The notes below the pieces were generated by a model. That model worked only from the letters and a program-made list of their open reading frames with translations. It was not told the DNA's origin and ran no database searches. Both the position numbers and the translations under genes were made by a program. A stretch of DNA of 25,455 nucleotides from Methanolobus sp. UBA118 (GTDB taxonomy: Archaea; Halobacteriota; Methanosarcinia; Methanosarcinales; Methanosarcinaceae): assembly GCA_002508635.1 (NCBI GenBank), contig DACO01000078.1, positions 1 through 25,455 of the forward strand. Reading direction: 5' to 3'. How positions within the stretch are numbered: the stretch's first letter is position 1; each line of letters starts with the position of its first letter. Shown here piece by piece: positions 1 to 8,901 of the stretch.

Positions 1-2205
1 AGTATCAATATACGTTCTGAACCCGGTCAGAGTTATGCCAGTGCTGATGGTGTGGAATGGACAGACCTGTCAGTATATAATTCAAATATATGTATCAAAG
101 CCTTTACCAGAGAGGATAGAGAACCTGAAGCACGCTTTGTTGCTGACAAAAGGTATGCTCATGTGAATGAACCCGTTAATTTCCATGATGCAAGTATCTT
201 CTCACCCGAATCATGGGGATGGGATTTCGGGGATAATTCAACATCAACAGAACAGAATCCTTCACACTCATATGCCAGTACCGGGATATACAATGTTTCC
301 CTGAATGCATCAAATGGCTTTGGTAACAATATTACAACAAGAAATTCATTCATCCAGGTACTGAATACCACTATTGTGGTCAACAGTAACGGAAATGCTG
401 ACTTCACACACATCCAGGATGCCATTGTTGCAGCATCTGAAGGTGATACCATCATCGTTGAACCGGGAACTTATACCGAAAGGCTCAGTTTCAGGAAAGA
501 TAATATCACTCTCAGGTCATCCACAGGCAATCCTTCAGATGTAAATATAGTTTCCTCAAACTCTGACAAAAATGATCCTTCCAACTTTGCTGTCTTTATG
601 ATGGCAGATAATATCACTCTCCAGGGTGTTACGGTTTCAGGCGGTTACTATGGTGTATACCCCATGTTATCGAATAATTGTAGTATTATCGATTGCAGGA
701 TAACTAATACTTATTTGAGCGGGCTGTTCATTTCTGGTTCATATAACAACAGTATTCTAAATTGCACTATTTATAACAATACAGCAGGTGGATTATACCT
801 CACGGATTCAGCTAATAATTATTTTGCAAACAATTCCATGTTCGGGAATAGTGTTAACTGCGTACTAATTTCACAGAAAGATATCATTGATACCAGCAAT
901 ACAGTTGAAGGTAAGCCTATTTACTATCTTTCGGGCTTATCGGATGTGGTGATAGATAAGGATTCCAATGCCGGGTTGGTACATCTTGTTGATTGTTCGA
1001 ATATAACAGTAAAAGATATCGAAGTGGAAAAGAATTTCTATGGTATATATCTCCACAATACTAGCAATAGTAAGATTATAAACAGTACATCTTCTAAAAA
1101 TCTCCGTGGTGTTCATCTGGTAGATTCCTCAAACAATACAGTCTTCAATTGTACTTTAGAAAACAGTTATAGTTACGGAATCGCAATTACAGGAAGTAAT
1201 GATAATCTCATCTATAACAGTTATTTCAATAATGATGATAACATCCTGATCTCAGGTACTCTCTCCAATCAGTGGAACATTCCGGTGACTCCGGGCAGCA
1301 ATATAATTGGAGGGACTTATATGGGAGGTAATTACTGGGCAAAACCAGACGGAACCGGCTGGAGCCAGGTAAATCCCTCTATTGGTGATGGGTTCTGCCA
1401 GCCTCATAATTTAAGTTCTGAGGGCTCTAACATTGATTACCTTCCTCTTACACTCAATAATGATCCGCCTTCAGGTAGCGATAACAGTGCTAATGTTGAC
1501 TCTGGCAGCCAGGGAGATAGTGAAGGAGTAAACATCCGCAGGACTACTCCCACTTTTTATGATGATAATATAATCTCAGTAGAATCTGATATGAGATTTA
1601 TTGGTCAGGGTACTGAAGTGAACTATGAGTTCATTGATAAGGAAAATCCAGTCACACATATACGTTTTCAGGCGAGGACAACTGTAGGATATGTAGTAGC
1701 AGATGTAAGCAGACTGGATGGTCCTCATGAAAGGATTTACAGCCGGCCTTCAGGTCATGTATATCAGGATCTGGAGATTACTCTGGGAGATACAAGTCTT
1801 GGATCATCCGGTTTCATAGATGAAGCTGTAATTGGTTTCAATGTTCCCAGAGACTGGCTGGAGTCAAATAACATCGATGAGAGCACTATTCGTCTGGAAC
1901 ATTATACAAACGATAGATGGAAAAAGCTTTCAACAGAAAAGATCAGTGAAATTGATGGGCTGCTTTATTTCGAAGCTGTAACAAAAGGGTTTTCGCCATT
2001 TGCTATTTGTGCAGATACAATTGGAGTAAGTGATGAAATAGACATATCCCTGTCCGGTGATAATGAGCTGAAGGCCCAAAGTGGGGATAAAGAAATCAAA
2101 AATGACAGCAGATACGGCAAAGTTAGTGCTTTGTTGCTCCTGCTGTTTATTGCGATTATTTCTTCAGTTTTAATCTATCGACGATACAGAAAATGGGATG
2201 AATGA
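1..2205 (+). CDS. Surface protein with PKD, NosD-like beta-helix and PGF-pre-PGF domains (5' end outside window)
   Basis: The reading frame is open from base 1, so the gene starts upstream; the GTG at 52 is internal. Counting from base 1, the visible 734 residues hold the end of a lectin-like domain (about 1-38), a PKD domain (about 41-120, with WDFGDNS and SHSYASTG), a right-handed beta-helix of the NosD/pectin-lyase type (about 122-460, many short Asn-rich rungs, ending in GGNYWAKPDGTGWSQ), a PGF-pre-PGF-type domain (about 511-672, ending SPFAICAD) and a C-terminal membrane segment (about 710-727) followed by RRYRKWDE. It is a close tandem paralogue of the next gene over the whole visible length, so its missing N-terminus probably also carries a papain-like domain (inference). 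Likely a membrane-anchored exported protein facing the S-layer; the ligand is unknown. Many N-x-S/T sequons fit glycosylation. The membrane segment has no PGF tripeptide. Confidence 0.85.
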   Translation, partial: SINIRSEPGQSYASADGVEWTDLSVYNSNICIKAFTREDREPEARFVADKRYAHVNEPVNFHDASIFSPESWGWDFGDNSTSTEQNPSHSYASTGIYNVSLNASNGFGNNITTRNSFIQVLNTTIVVNSNGNADFTHIQDAIVAASEGDTIIVEPGTYTERLSFRKDNITLRSSTGNPSDVNIVSSNSDKNDPSNFAVFMMADNITLQGVTVSGGYYGVYPMLSNNCSIIDCRITNTYLSGLFISGSYNNSILNCTIYNNTAGGLYLTDSANNYFANNSMFGNSVNCVLISQKDIIDTSNTVEGKPIYYLSGLSDVVIDKDSNAGLVHLVDCSNITVKDIEVEKNFYGIYLHNTSNSKIINSTSSKNLRGVHLVDSSNNTVFNCTLENSYSYGIAITGSNDNLIYNSYFNNDDNILISGTLSNQWNIPVTPGSNIIGGTYMGGNYWAKPDGTGWSQVNPSIGDGFCQPHNLSSEGSNIDYLPLTLNNDPPSGSDNSANVDSGSQGDSEGVNIRRTTPTFYDDNIISVESDMRFIGQGTEVNYEFIDKENPVTHIRFQARTTVGYVVADVSRLDGPHERIYSRPSGHVYQDLEITLGDTSLGSSGFIDEAVIGFNVPRDWLESNNIDESTIRLEHYTNDRWKKLSTEKISEIDGLLYFEAVTKGFSPFAICADTIGVSDEIDISLSGDNELKAQSGDKEIKNDSRYGKVSALLLLLFIAIISSVLIYRRYRKWDE

Positions 2206-2212
2206 GTTAAGG

Positions 2213-2230
2213 ATTTTATTTCGGTTTTTT
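2213..2230 (+). terminator. T-rich terminator after the first surface protein gene
   Basis: Two runs of T (ATTTTATTTC, then GGTTTTTTG) begin eight bases after the stop codon. Oligo-T tracts are the usual archaeal termination signal. No strong hairpin is seen. Confidence 0.45.
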
Positions 2231-2300
2231 GATAAAAATTAAATTCTTACAATTTTTATTCACAGCAGATTCATGAAAAAAAGAGGTCATTCGGAATTAA

Positions 2301-2346
2301 TAATATATAATTTGATATTATATTATCCATGTTCTGTTAATGAGGG
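2301..2346 (+). promoter_or_regulatory. TATA box and Shine-Dalgarno site for the second surface protein gene
   Basis: An AT-rich TATA-like element (TAATATATAATTT, 2301-2313) would place transcription start near 2332. GAGGG at 2342-2346 lies five bases before GTG at 2352, but overlaps an ATG at 2340 that has no ribosome binding site of its own. This favours the GTG as the real start. Confidence 0.5.
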
Positions 2347-2351
2347 ATTAT

Positions 2352-5300
2352 GTGAAAACGGTATTGAAATTAAATTGTTTTTTACTAATAGTCATCTGTT
2401 TTATTCTGATTGCTACTCCATCAGTTATGGCACAATCAGTTCCAGCAGATGAAGAGATTACAGGTGCTGTCTCAGATATCAAATTAAGTAAAGACCCTTC
2501 GCAATTACAATTCCATGCTGCACCCCTCAATTCTGCTTTTATTGAATATCAGTACGAATTTGAAGAAGATCAACCTCAACATTTTATCTCGTTTTCATAT
2601 GACTCTACTCCTGAATCTGCTGATCAGAAAGCTTCTACATTACTGATCAATAATAGCAGCCTTTCTGAAGTTCAGACATCAGACTATAATGTATATCCAT
2701 CGGGACTTCATCCCTCTCCTGTAGATCTTTCCTATCTTTCTCCCGTTAATATGGAAGAATTACTGGCAGATAAGGAATATGGTGATATGCCGTCTTCAAT
2801 GTCAATAAGTACTTCTTCAGAGGAACTCTATCCTTCCCGGTATGATCTGAGGGACGAGGGAACTGTCACGGAAGTAAAGTTTCAGGGAACTGCCGGTAGT
2901 TGCTGGGCTCATGCCTCGCTTGCTTCACTTGAATCATTCCTGCTAAGAAATAATTCTGAGTACCGGGACTTCTCCGAGAACAATCTTAAAAACAGGCTGG
3001 TGATCTATGAACCGGATGGTTTTGACCGTATCTCTCATGATGCATGGGGAGCCAGTCTACCGGCTGTTGCATATCTTGCCAGATGGGATGGTCCGGTTAC
3101 CGAGTCTGATGATCCCTACAATGATGTATCACCCATTTCATCCTCTGAGGTTGTTGTAGCGAAACACGTTCAGGAAGTATTAATCCTGCCGGATTTAAAC
3201 CACTCCGATGATCTTTTCAAATGGGTAATTACAAACTATGGTGCCATTACAGTTGCCATGCATGAAGATAGTGACTTTTTCAACAAAGAGAATAATACAT
3301 ATTATTGCTACCAGGAGGACGTAGAACGAAACCATGCTGTAAGTCTTGTTGGCTGGGATGATGATTTTGACAGGAACAATTTTACTCCTGCTGCACCGGG
3401 AGACGGTGCGTATATCATTAAGAATTCCTGGAGTGACAACTGGGGTGAAGGTGGATACTTCTATATTTCCTATTATGATTCAATTCTGGGAAATAATGGT
3501 GCTCTGTACAGCAATGGTCCATACTTAATGAATACTGTGATCACTGCAGAAAATGTCAGCAACTACGACAATATCTACCAGTACGACCCGTTTGGATGGT
3601 GTCTCAACTACGGTTATGGTTATGGCTATACTACAGCAACAGCAGCCAATATTTTCACAGCAGAATCAGACGAAACGCTTGAAGCTGTAAGTTTCTATAC
3701 AGTTGATTCAAACTCATTCTATAACATCTCAATCTACCTTGACCCTGAAAATGGTCCGATCAACGCTTCCGGTCCTGTGTCAGTAAAGAACGGAAGTATG
3801 CCGATAGCAGGCTATCACACTGTGGACCTTGATACCAATGTTTCACTCTCAACAGGTCAGAATTTTTCGGTTGTCATCACTTTCACGACACCGGAATATG
3901 ACTATCCTGTAGCAGTTGAAACTAATATTCCCACTTATAGCAGCAATGCATATGCAGAGGCAGGAGAAAGCTATCTCAGCTTTGATGGAATCACATGGAC
4001 AGATGTTTCTAAAGAAGGCATGAATATATGCATTAAGGCTTTCACAAAAGAAGATAAAGAGCCTGAAGCAAGCTTTGTTGCAGTCAAAAGGTATGTTCAT
4101 GTGGACGAGCCGGTTTATTTTTCTGATGTGAGTCTTTTCTCACCTGAATCCTGGGAATGGGATTTCGGCGACAATTCCACATCAACAGTGCAGTATCCTT
4201 CCCACTCCTATGCAGAGCCGGGATTATACAATGTTTCCCTGAATGCATCAAATAGTTTTGGTGGTAATATCACAACAAGGAATTCATTCATCCGGGTGTT
4301 GAATACCACGCTCACAGTCAACAGTAGCGGAAATGCTGATTTTACAACTATTCGGGATGCTCTGACTGCAGCTTCGGAAGGAGATACTATAATAGTCGAA
4401 CCCGGGACCTACTATGAGCAGCTAAGGATTGCTAAGGACAATATCACTCTCAGGTCATCTACAGGTAATCCTGCAGACGTAAGGATTATATCTTCAAACC
4501 CTTACTACACTGAGAAAGAGAATTATGCAATATACTTAAAGGCAGATAATGTAACTTTCCAGGGGTTTACGGTTTCAGGTGCTAATAGAGGTATCTATCT
4601 TTCTGATTCAAACGAGTGTAAAATAATTGACAGCATGGTTTCAGGCTGTTACCAGGGAATAAGATTATCCAACTCAAATCTGTGCAATATAAGTAACAGC
4701 AGTGTTTCCGGTTGCTATGTAGGGATGCATCTCTCCGACTCTGAAGGATGTAGTATAATTGACTGCATTACGGATAATAACTTTTACACAGGTCTGTACA
4801 TTGATGATTCATTCAATAATAGTATTTTGAACTGTACCATTGAGAACAATACAGGCTATGGTTTGCAGCTGTGGTACTCGGAGAATAATCATTTTGAGAA
4901 CAATTCAATTTCAGGAAGTATCTATAATTGCCTGCTCTATTCACATAAGAATGTTATCGATACCAGTAATACTGTGGAAAATAAGCCAATTTATTATCTT
5001 TCCGGAGTTTCGGATATCGTGATAGATAAGGATTCGAATGCCGGACTGGTGCATCTTATCGATTGCTCTAATATCACGGTAAAAGATACCGTAATTCAAA
5101 ATAACTTCTACGGAATCCATTTTTACAATACTACTAAAAGTACTATCGCAAACTGTACGCTAAGTACCAATGCAGATGCTATCTATTTTTTTGCTTCACA
5201 CAACAATACAATATACAATTCCACACTAGCCAATAGTATCCACTACGGAATTTCATTAAGAGAGAGTAATGATAACCTTATTTATAACAACCTTTTGAAC

Positions 5301-6281
5301 AACAGCCATAATTTCAAAATCTCAGGTATTCTGTATAACCAATGGAATATCCCGGTGACATCAGGAACCAATATCATTGGTGGAGATTATATTGGAGGTA
5401 ATTACTGGGCAAAACCCAACGGAACCGGCTGGAGTCAGATATATTCTTCCGCAGTAGATGGCTTCTGTCAGCCTTATAATTTGAGTGCTGACGGCTCTAA
5501 CATCGATTATCTTCCGTTAACAGCTAATGATGAATTACCATCGAGTAGTGAAAATTCGGGTACAGTAGATATTGATGAGGATGATGGTGTACATATAAGA
5601 AGAAACAACGACAAGCTACTCGAAGCAAATATTGTTTTGAAAGATTCTGATATGCGTTTTGTCGGCATGGACCATGAAGTAAGATATGAATTCACCGATG
5701 AGGCCAATCCGGTAAACCAGATACGCTTTGAGGCAAAGAGCACAGAAGGCTATGTAGTGGCCGATGTGAGCAAACTGGATGGTCCTCATGAAGGTCTCTC
5801 CGGAAAACCCTCAGGTAAGGTCTACCGGAATCTTGAAATTACAGTCGGTGATGAGAAACTCGGATCATCGGATTTCATGGAAGAAGCCACTATAGGATTC
5901 AGTGTACCAAAAGACTGGATCGAGTCGAATGGCATTGATGTTGGTACAGTTCGCCTGGAACACTATTCTGGTGATATGTGGGAACGCTTACCCACAACTA
6001 AGGTTGCTGAGGATACTGGCAGAATGTATTTCGAGTCAAGGACGACATCTTTCTCACCCTTTGCAATCTGTGGTGATACAGCTGCCGTGTCAGATGAAAC
6101 ATCTACGGAAATATCATTTACTGAAGATACTGGTCAGGAAACAATAATGAATGCCGAAGATGCTGAAGATGGAAATCTCTCAGGAATTCACTCAAAGGAT
6201 AACTTCAGACTGCTTTCATTCATTGTATTCATTATCCTTTCATTATCGATACTTGTCTATTACTGGCATAAAATAAAGTAG
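2352..6281 (+). CDS. Exported papain-family (C1) protease / PKD / beta-helix / PGF-pre-PGF surface protein
   Basis: Residues are numbered from the in-frame ATG at 2340, but GTG at 2352 is preferred because GAGGG precedes it by five bases. A signal peptide ends near APSVMAQS-like residues 28-33. A C1A papain fold follows with an intact active site: Gln182 (oxyanion hole), Cys188 in GSCWA, His332 in NHAVSLVGW and Asn362 in KNSWSDNWG. Next come a lectin-like beta domain (about 400-570), a PKD domain (575-655), a NosD-type beta-helix (about 658-1020), a PGF-pre-PGF domain (about 1085-1245) and a membrane helix (about 1290-1308). The protein should sit on the outer face of the membrane and cleave or bind surface polymers. 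The intact catalytic residues argue for real protease activity; the substrate is unknown. It is a tandem duplicate of the upstream gene, with two extra beta-helix rungs. There is no PGF-CTERM tripeptide at the C-terminus. Confidence 0.9.
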   Translation: MKTVLKLNCFLLIVICFILIATPSVMAQSVPADEEITGAVSDIKLSKDPSQLQFHAAPLNSAFIEYQYEFEEDQPQHFISFSYDSTPESADQKASTLLINNSSLSEVQTSDYNVYPSGLHPSPVDLSYLSPVNMEELLADKEYGDMPSSMSISTSSEELYPSRYDLRDEGTVTEVKFQGTAGSCWAHASLASLESFLLRNNSEYRDFSENNLKNRLVIYEPDGFDRISHDAWGASLPAVAYLARWDGPVTESDDPYNDVSPISSSEVVVAKHVQEVLILPDLNHSDDLFKWVITNYGAITVAMHEDSDFFNKENNTYYCYQEDVERNHAVSLVGWDDDFDRNNFTPAAPGDGAYIIKNSWSDNWGEGGYFYISYYDSILGNNGALYSNGPYLMNTVITAENVSNYDNIYQYDPFGWCLNYGYGYGYTTATAANIFTAESDETLEAVSFYTVDSNSFYNISIYLDPENGPINASGPVSVKNGSMPIAGYHTVDLDTNVSLSTGQNFSVVITFTTPEYDYPVAVETNIPTYSSNAYAEAGESYLSFDGITWTDVSKEGMNICIKAFTKEDKEPEASFVAVKRYVHVDEPVYFSDVSLFSPESWEWDFGDNSTSTVQYPSHSYAEPGLYNVSLNASNSFGGNITTRNSFIRVLNTTLTVNSSGNADFTTIRDALTAASEGDTIIVEPGTYYEQLRIAKDNITLRSSTGNPADVRIISSNPYYTEKENYAIYLKADNVTFQGFTVSGANRGIYLSDSNECKIIDSMVSGCYQGIRLSNSNLCNISNSSVSGCYVGMHLSDSEGCSIIDCITDNNFYTGLYIDDSFNNSILNCTIENNTGYGLQLWYSENNHFENNSISGSIYNCLLYSHKNVIDTSNTVENKPIYYLSGVSDIVIDKDSNAGLVHLIDCSNITVKDTVIQNNFYGIHFYNTTKSTIANCTLSTNADAIYFFASHNNTIYNSTLANSIHYGISLRESNDNLIYNNLLNNSHNFKISGILYNQWNIPVTSGTNIIGGDYIGGNYWAKPNGTGWSQIYSSAVDGFCQPYNLSADGSNIDYLPLTANDELPSSSENSGTVDIDEDDGVHIRRNNDKLLEANIVLKDSDMRFVGMDHEVRYEFTDEANPVNQIRFEAKSTEGYVVADVSKLDGPHEGLSGKPSGKVYRNLEITVGDEKLGSSDFMEEATIGFSVPKDWIESNGIDVGTVRLEHYSGDMWERLPTTKVAEDTGRMYFESRTTSFSPFAICGDTAAVSDETSTEISFTEDTGQETIMNAEDAEDGNLSGIHSKDNFRLLSFIVFIILSLSILVYYWHKIK
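4590..4787 (+). repeat. Three imperfect 66-bp tandem repeats coding beta-helix rungs
   Basis: Three consecutive 22-residue units begin at GIYLSDSNEC (base 4590), GIRLSNSNLC (4656) and GMHLSDSEGC (4722). The first two each end in VSGCY. The paralogue upstream has only one unit at this position. The repeat unit matches one rung of a beta-helix, so change in copy number adds or removes whole rungs. Confidence 0.7.
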
Positions 6282-6352
6282 TTAATTTGAATTTTATGAA
6301 AACTTAGTTGCCATAGTGAGTAACTGCAGAATATTAATCCAATGTGTATTAA

Positions 6353-6377
6353 ATAGTTATATTTATATATTAACTAT
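6353..6377 (+). promoter_or_regulatory. TATA box flanked by an inverted repeat, upstream of the permease
   Basis: ATAGTTA (6353-6359) and TAACTAT (6371-6377) are perfect inverted arms around the TATA-like TATTTATATAT. Transcription would start near 6392, leaving a leader of about 38 bases with GAAGGGATGAG just before the start codon. The symmetry around the TATA box suggests a repressor operator, for example for purine control (inference). Confidence 0.45.
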
Positions 6378-6429
6378 GTATCTGTATCTAAAAAGTTACT
6401 TTTATTCAATTTAATGATGAAGGGATGAG

Positions 6430-7740
6430 ATGGCAAATATACTGGAAAATTATTTTAACCTCAAAGAGCGCGGGACCAATATAAAAACCGAGGTAACAGC
6501 CGGTGTTGTCACCTTCATGACAATGGCTTACATAATCGTTGTTAATCCGGCTATTCTTGAAGCTGCGGGAATACCCTTTGGTGCATCCATGGTGGCAACT
6601 ATAATGGCTGCAGCTTTCGGAACTCTTGTCATGGGTGTATATGCAAAGAAACCGCTTGCAATAGCTCCTTATATGGGTGAGAATGCCTTTGTCGCATACA
6701 CTGTTGTGGGTGTTCTCGGCTATTCATGGCAGACTGCCCTGGGTGCGGTGTTCATCAGCGGTGTGAGCTTTACAGTACTCACAATTTCAGGATTTAGAAG
6801 CAGGATGATAGATGCAGTTCCTGATAATCTCAAATATAGTTTTGCAGCCGGTATCGGTCTGTTCATCACTTTTATCGGTCTTGTGAATGCAGGTATAGTT
6901 TCCCTTGGAGTTGAAGGTGCTCCTCTGCATGTGGGAAGTCTGAACACGGCTCCCGTGGCGCTGGCTGTCTTCGGTTTCCTGCTTATAAGCCTTCTCATGG
7001 TAAAGAAGGTGAAGGGCTCGATACTGATTGGGATTATACTTACGGCTGTTCTAGGATTTGTTTCGGGTATCGCCCCGGCTCCCGAAGGTTTTGTCAGTAT
7101 GCCGCCAAGTATTGATCCAATCTTCCTTCAGCTTGATATCACCGGTGCTCTTACATGGGGATTCTTTGCTGTGATCCTGACCATGTTCACCATGGATCTG
7201 ATGGATACCATGGGAACACTTGTAGGTGTTTCCTTTAAAGCCGGTTTTACAGATGAACAGGGTAATATTGAAAACATGGACAAACCCTTCCTTGCCGATG
7301 CTCTTGCAACGGTATTTGCCTCGCTGGCGGGCACGACCACTACCGGTACTTACATTGAGTCTGCCACAGGTATTGAAGAGGGAGGAAGGACGGGACTTAC
7401 AGCTCTTGTCGTCGCTTTGCTTTTCACTCTTGGTCTTTTCTTCTATCCTCTGTTTTCGGCAATCCCTATGGCTGCCACATCTCCAGCTCTGATAATAGTT
7501 GGTCTTCTCATGATGGGTTCAATAAAAAAGATCGACATGAATGATTTCACGGAAATGATTCCTGCAATGGCAGTAATAATTCTCATGAGCTTTACATATA
7601 ATCTCGGAGTAGGTCTTTGCGCTGGCTTTGTCCTGTTCCCGGTCCTTAAGGTCATAGATGGTAAAAGCACTGAAGTAAAACCAATAGCATGGGGATTATT
7701 CGTCCTGTGTTCTTTGTTCTTTATATTCTATCCTTACTGA
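6430..7740 (+). CDS. NCS2-family purine permease, AzgA/PbuG type
   Basis: A 436-residue, very hydrophobic protein with about 12-14 membrane helices, the usual size for the AzgA branch of nucleobase:cation symporters. Family hallmarks are visible: TFMTMAYIIVVNPAIL near the N-terminus, PLAIAPYMGENAFVAYTVV (the substrate-site loop; most relatives have a Gly-Met-Gly-Leu-Asn variant), the helix MDLMDTMGTLVGV and the loop TTTTGTYIESATGIEEGGR. The likely role is import of hypoxanthine, adenine or guanine across the cytoplasmic membrane for salvage. The exact base cannot be read from sequence. The start is an ATG preceded by an AAGGGATGAG ribosome binding region. Monocistronic: its own promoter upstream and a T-tract downstream, with a convergent regulator gene after it. 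Confidence 0.88.
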   Translation: MANILENYFNLKERGTNIKTEVTAGVVTFMTMAYIIVVNPAILEAAGIPFGASMVATIMAAAFGTLVMGVYAKKPLAIAPYMGENAFVAYTVVGVLGYSWQTALGAVFISGVSFTVLTISGFRSRMIDAVPDNLKYSFAAGIGLFITFIGLVNAGIVSLGVEGAPLHVGSLNTAPVALAVFGFLLISLLMVKKVKGSILIGIILTAVLGFVSGIAPAPEGFVSMPPSIDPIFLQLDITGALTWGFFAVILTMFTMDLMDTMGTLVGVSFKAGFTDEQGNIENMDKPFLADALATVFASLAGTTTTGTYIESATGIEEGGRTGLTALVVALLFTLGLFFYPLFSAIPMAATSPALIIVGLLMMGSIKKIDMNDFTEMIPAMAVIILMSFTYNLGVGLCAGFVLFPVLKVIDGKSTEVKPIAWGLFVLCSLFFIFYPY

Positions 7741-7760
7741 ATCTATATTGAAATTAAGAT

Positions 7761-7774
7761 TCTTTTCTTTTTTT
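7761..7774 (+). terminator. T-tract terminator after the permease
   Basis: TCTTTTCTTTTTTTAT lies about 20 bases past the permease stop and touches the stop codon of the convergent regulator gene. Oligo-T alone is sufficient for termination in archaea. Confidence 0.55.
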
Positions 7775-8138
7775 ATTTAATGGCATCCTTCTGATCCATG
7801 AATTCCATGCCCCACTGGGCTAAAGCTTCCAGAACGGGGATAATCGTCCTGCCAAAATCTGTGAGGGAGTACTCGACCCTTGGAGGTATTTCAGGATACA
7901 TTTCACGTTTCACAATGCCATCTTCCTCAAGCTCACGTAGTTGTTTGGTCAGCATTTTCGGAGAGATTCCGGGTAATGTCTGCTGGAGTGAGTTAAAGCG
8001 GAGAATATTGTCTTTGAGTTGCCAGAGGATCAGAGGTTTCCATTTTCCTCCGATAACGTCAAGTGTGGCTTCCACAGGACAGATATAGTTGCAATTGTCT
8101 GTGTCCGTTGTTTCATTTTGAGTAATCATACTATCCAT
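7773..8138 (-). CDS. HxlR-family winged-helix transcriptional regulator
   Basis: A 121-residue protein that is almost entirely one HxlR-type (MarR-like) winged helix. The typical string CPVEATLDVIGGKWKPLIL opens the domain near residue 20. It is followed by LRFNSLQQTLPGISPKMLTKQL (recognition helix region), LEEDGIVKRE and the wing PPRVEYSLTDFGR. Members often sense redox or electrophile stress through the N-terminal Cys, and control a divergent oxidoreductase gene. That arrangement is seen here with the flavoprotein gene on the other strand. The first ATG (8138) has no clear Shine-Dalgarno site; Met4 (8129) is an alternative start. The regulator probably binds the 116-bp divergent gap and controls both genes (inference). 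Confidence 0.88.
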   Translation of the reverse strand: MDSMITQNETTDTDNCNYICPVEATLDVIGGKWKPLILWQLKDNILRFNSLQQTLPGISPKMLTKQLRELEEDGIVKREMYPEIPPRVEYSLTDFGRTIIPVLEALAQWGMEFMDQKDAIK

Positions 8139-8254
8139 TACTATACTATTTGTTAGTTGATAACAAAAATGATTGTATGGTATATAAATATAGTATTAGT
8201 TCATTTACCTTTGAATACTTTCCATGAAAGTAACTAATCACAAATAATGAGGAA
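8139..8254. promoter_or_regulatory. Divergent promoter between HxlR regulator and flavoprotein genes
   Basis: GTATATAAATATA near 8179-8190 can serve as TATA box to the right, and its complement TTTATATAC to the left. Short repeats ATACTAT (8128-8134 and 8143-8149) and the related TATAGTATTAGT near 8190 are possible regulator half-sites. GAGG at 8249-8252 is the ribosome binding site for the flavoprotein gene. Confidence 0.45.
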
Positions 8255-8263
8255 ATGATAAAA

Positions 8264-8818
8264 ATGAAGGTAGTAGGTTTTGTAGGAAGTCCAAGAAAAG
8301 GCGGAAATACGGATGTTCTGGTCCAGCAGGTACTTGACGGCGCAGTTGAAGCGGGTGCCGATGTAGAAAAGTTCTATATCAATGAGATGGATTTTAAAGG
8401 CTGTCAGGGATGCACCTATTGCAGGGCCGTAGATGCCTGTAAACTTGATGATGATATGCAAAAAGCATATGATGCTCTAAGAAGTGCGGATGGTTTCGTA
8501 TTTGGATCACCGATATATTTCTTTCAGTTCACGGGCCAGATGCGTCAGTTCATTGACCGCTGCTGGGCACTGGTAAATCCTGATTTTAGTCCACGTATCG
8601 ACGGAGGTAAAAAAGCTGTCGTCGTAGGTGCACAGGGAAATCCTGAGCAGGAAGCTTTCCAGTCTGTGTTTGACGAGTTTTCCCAGATCCTTCAGATGTT
8701 TGGTATGGACGTAAAAGGTTCTTTTGTAGACGTAGGACACCATGCACCTGGAGAGGTAAAAGAAAACGCTGAGCTAATGGAGCAGGCTAAAACTGCCGGA
8801 AACCAGCTTTTCGAGTGA
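8264..8818 (+). CDS. Flavodoxin-fold FMN oxidoreductase, iron-sulfur flavoprotein-like
   Basis: A 184-residue protein with a flavodoxin-like fold. The phosphate-binding loop GSPRKGGNTD follows strand 1. GCQGCTYCRAVDACKLDDDM gives the compact cysteine pattern CX2CX2CX5C, and FVFGSPIYFFQFTGQMRQFIDR is typical of the NADPH-dependent FMN reductase superfamily. The CX2CX2CX4-7C pattern is what ligates the 4Fe-4S cluster in methanogen iron-sulfur flavoprotein (Isf). However, relatives without a cluster also carry similar cysteines, so cluster binding is a suggestion. Isf-type enzymes use FMN to pass electrons, for example to oxygen or peroxide. Two ATGs (8255, 8264) are possible; GAGG at 8249-8252 is too close to the first, so the second is preferred. 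Divergent from an HxlR regulator, which likely controls it. Confidence 0.85.
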   Translation: MKVVGFVGSPRKGGNTDVLVQQVLDGAVEAGADVEKFYINEMDFKGCQGCTYCRAVDACKLDDDMQKAYDALRSADGFVFGSPIYFFQFTGQMRQFIDRCWALVNPDFSPRIDGGKKAVVVGAQGNPEQEAFQSVFDEFSQILQMFGMDVKGSFVDVGHHAPGEVKENAELMEQAKTAGNQLFE

Positions 8819-8829
8819 TGTGTATTACA

Positions 8830-8855
8830 GGGACATGCATTTTGTGCATGTTCCC
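8830..8855 (+). terminator. Hairpin after the flavoprotein gene
   Basis: GGGACATGCA and TGCATGTTCCC pair around a short loop, with one bulged base. It starts 12 bases after the stop. No T-run follows directly; the T-rich CTTTTATTTG lies 25 bases further on. Confidence 0.4.
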
Positions 8856-8901
8856 ATAGCATCCAGAAAGATGTTACTGATCTTTTATTTGTAAAATAAT
8901 A

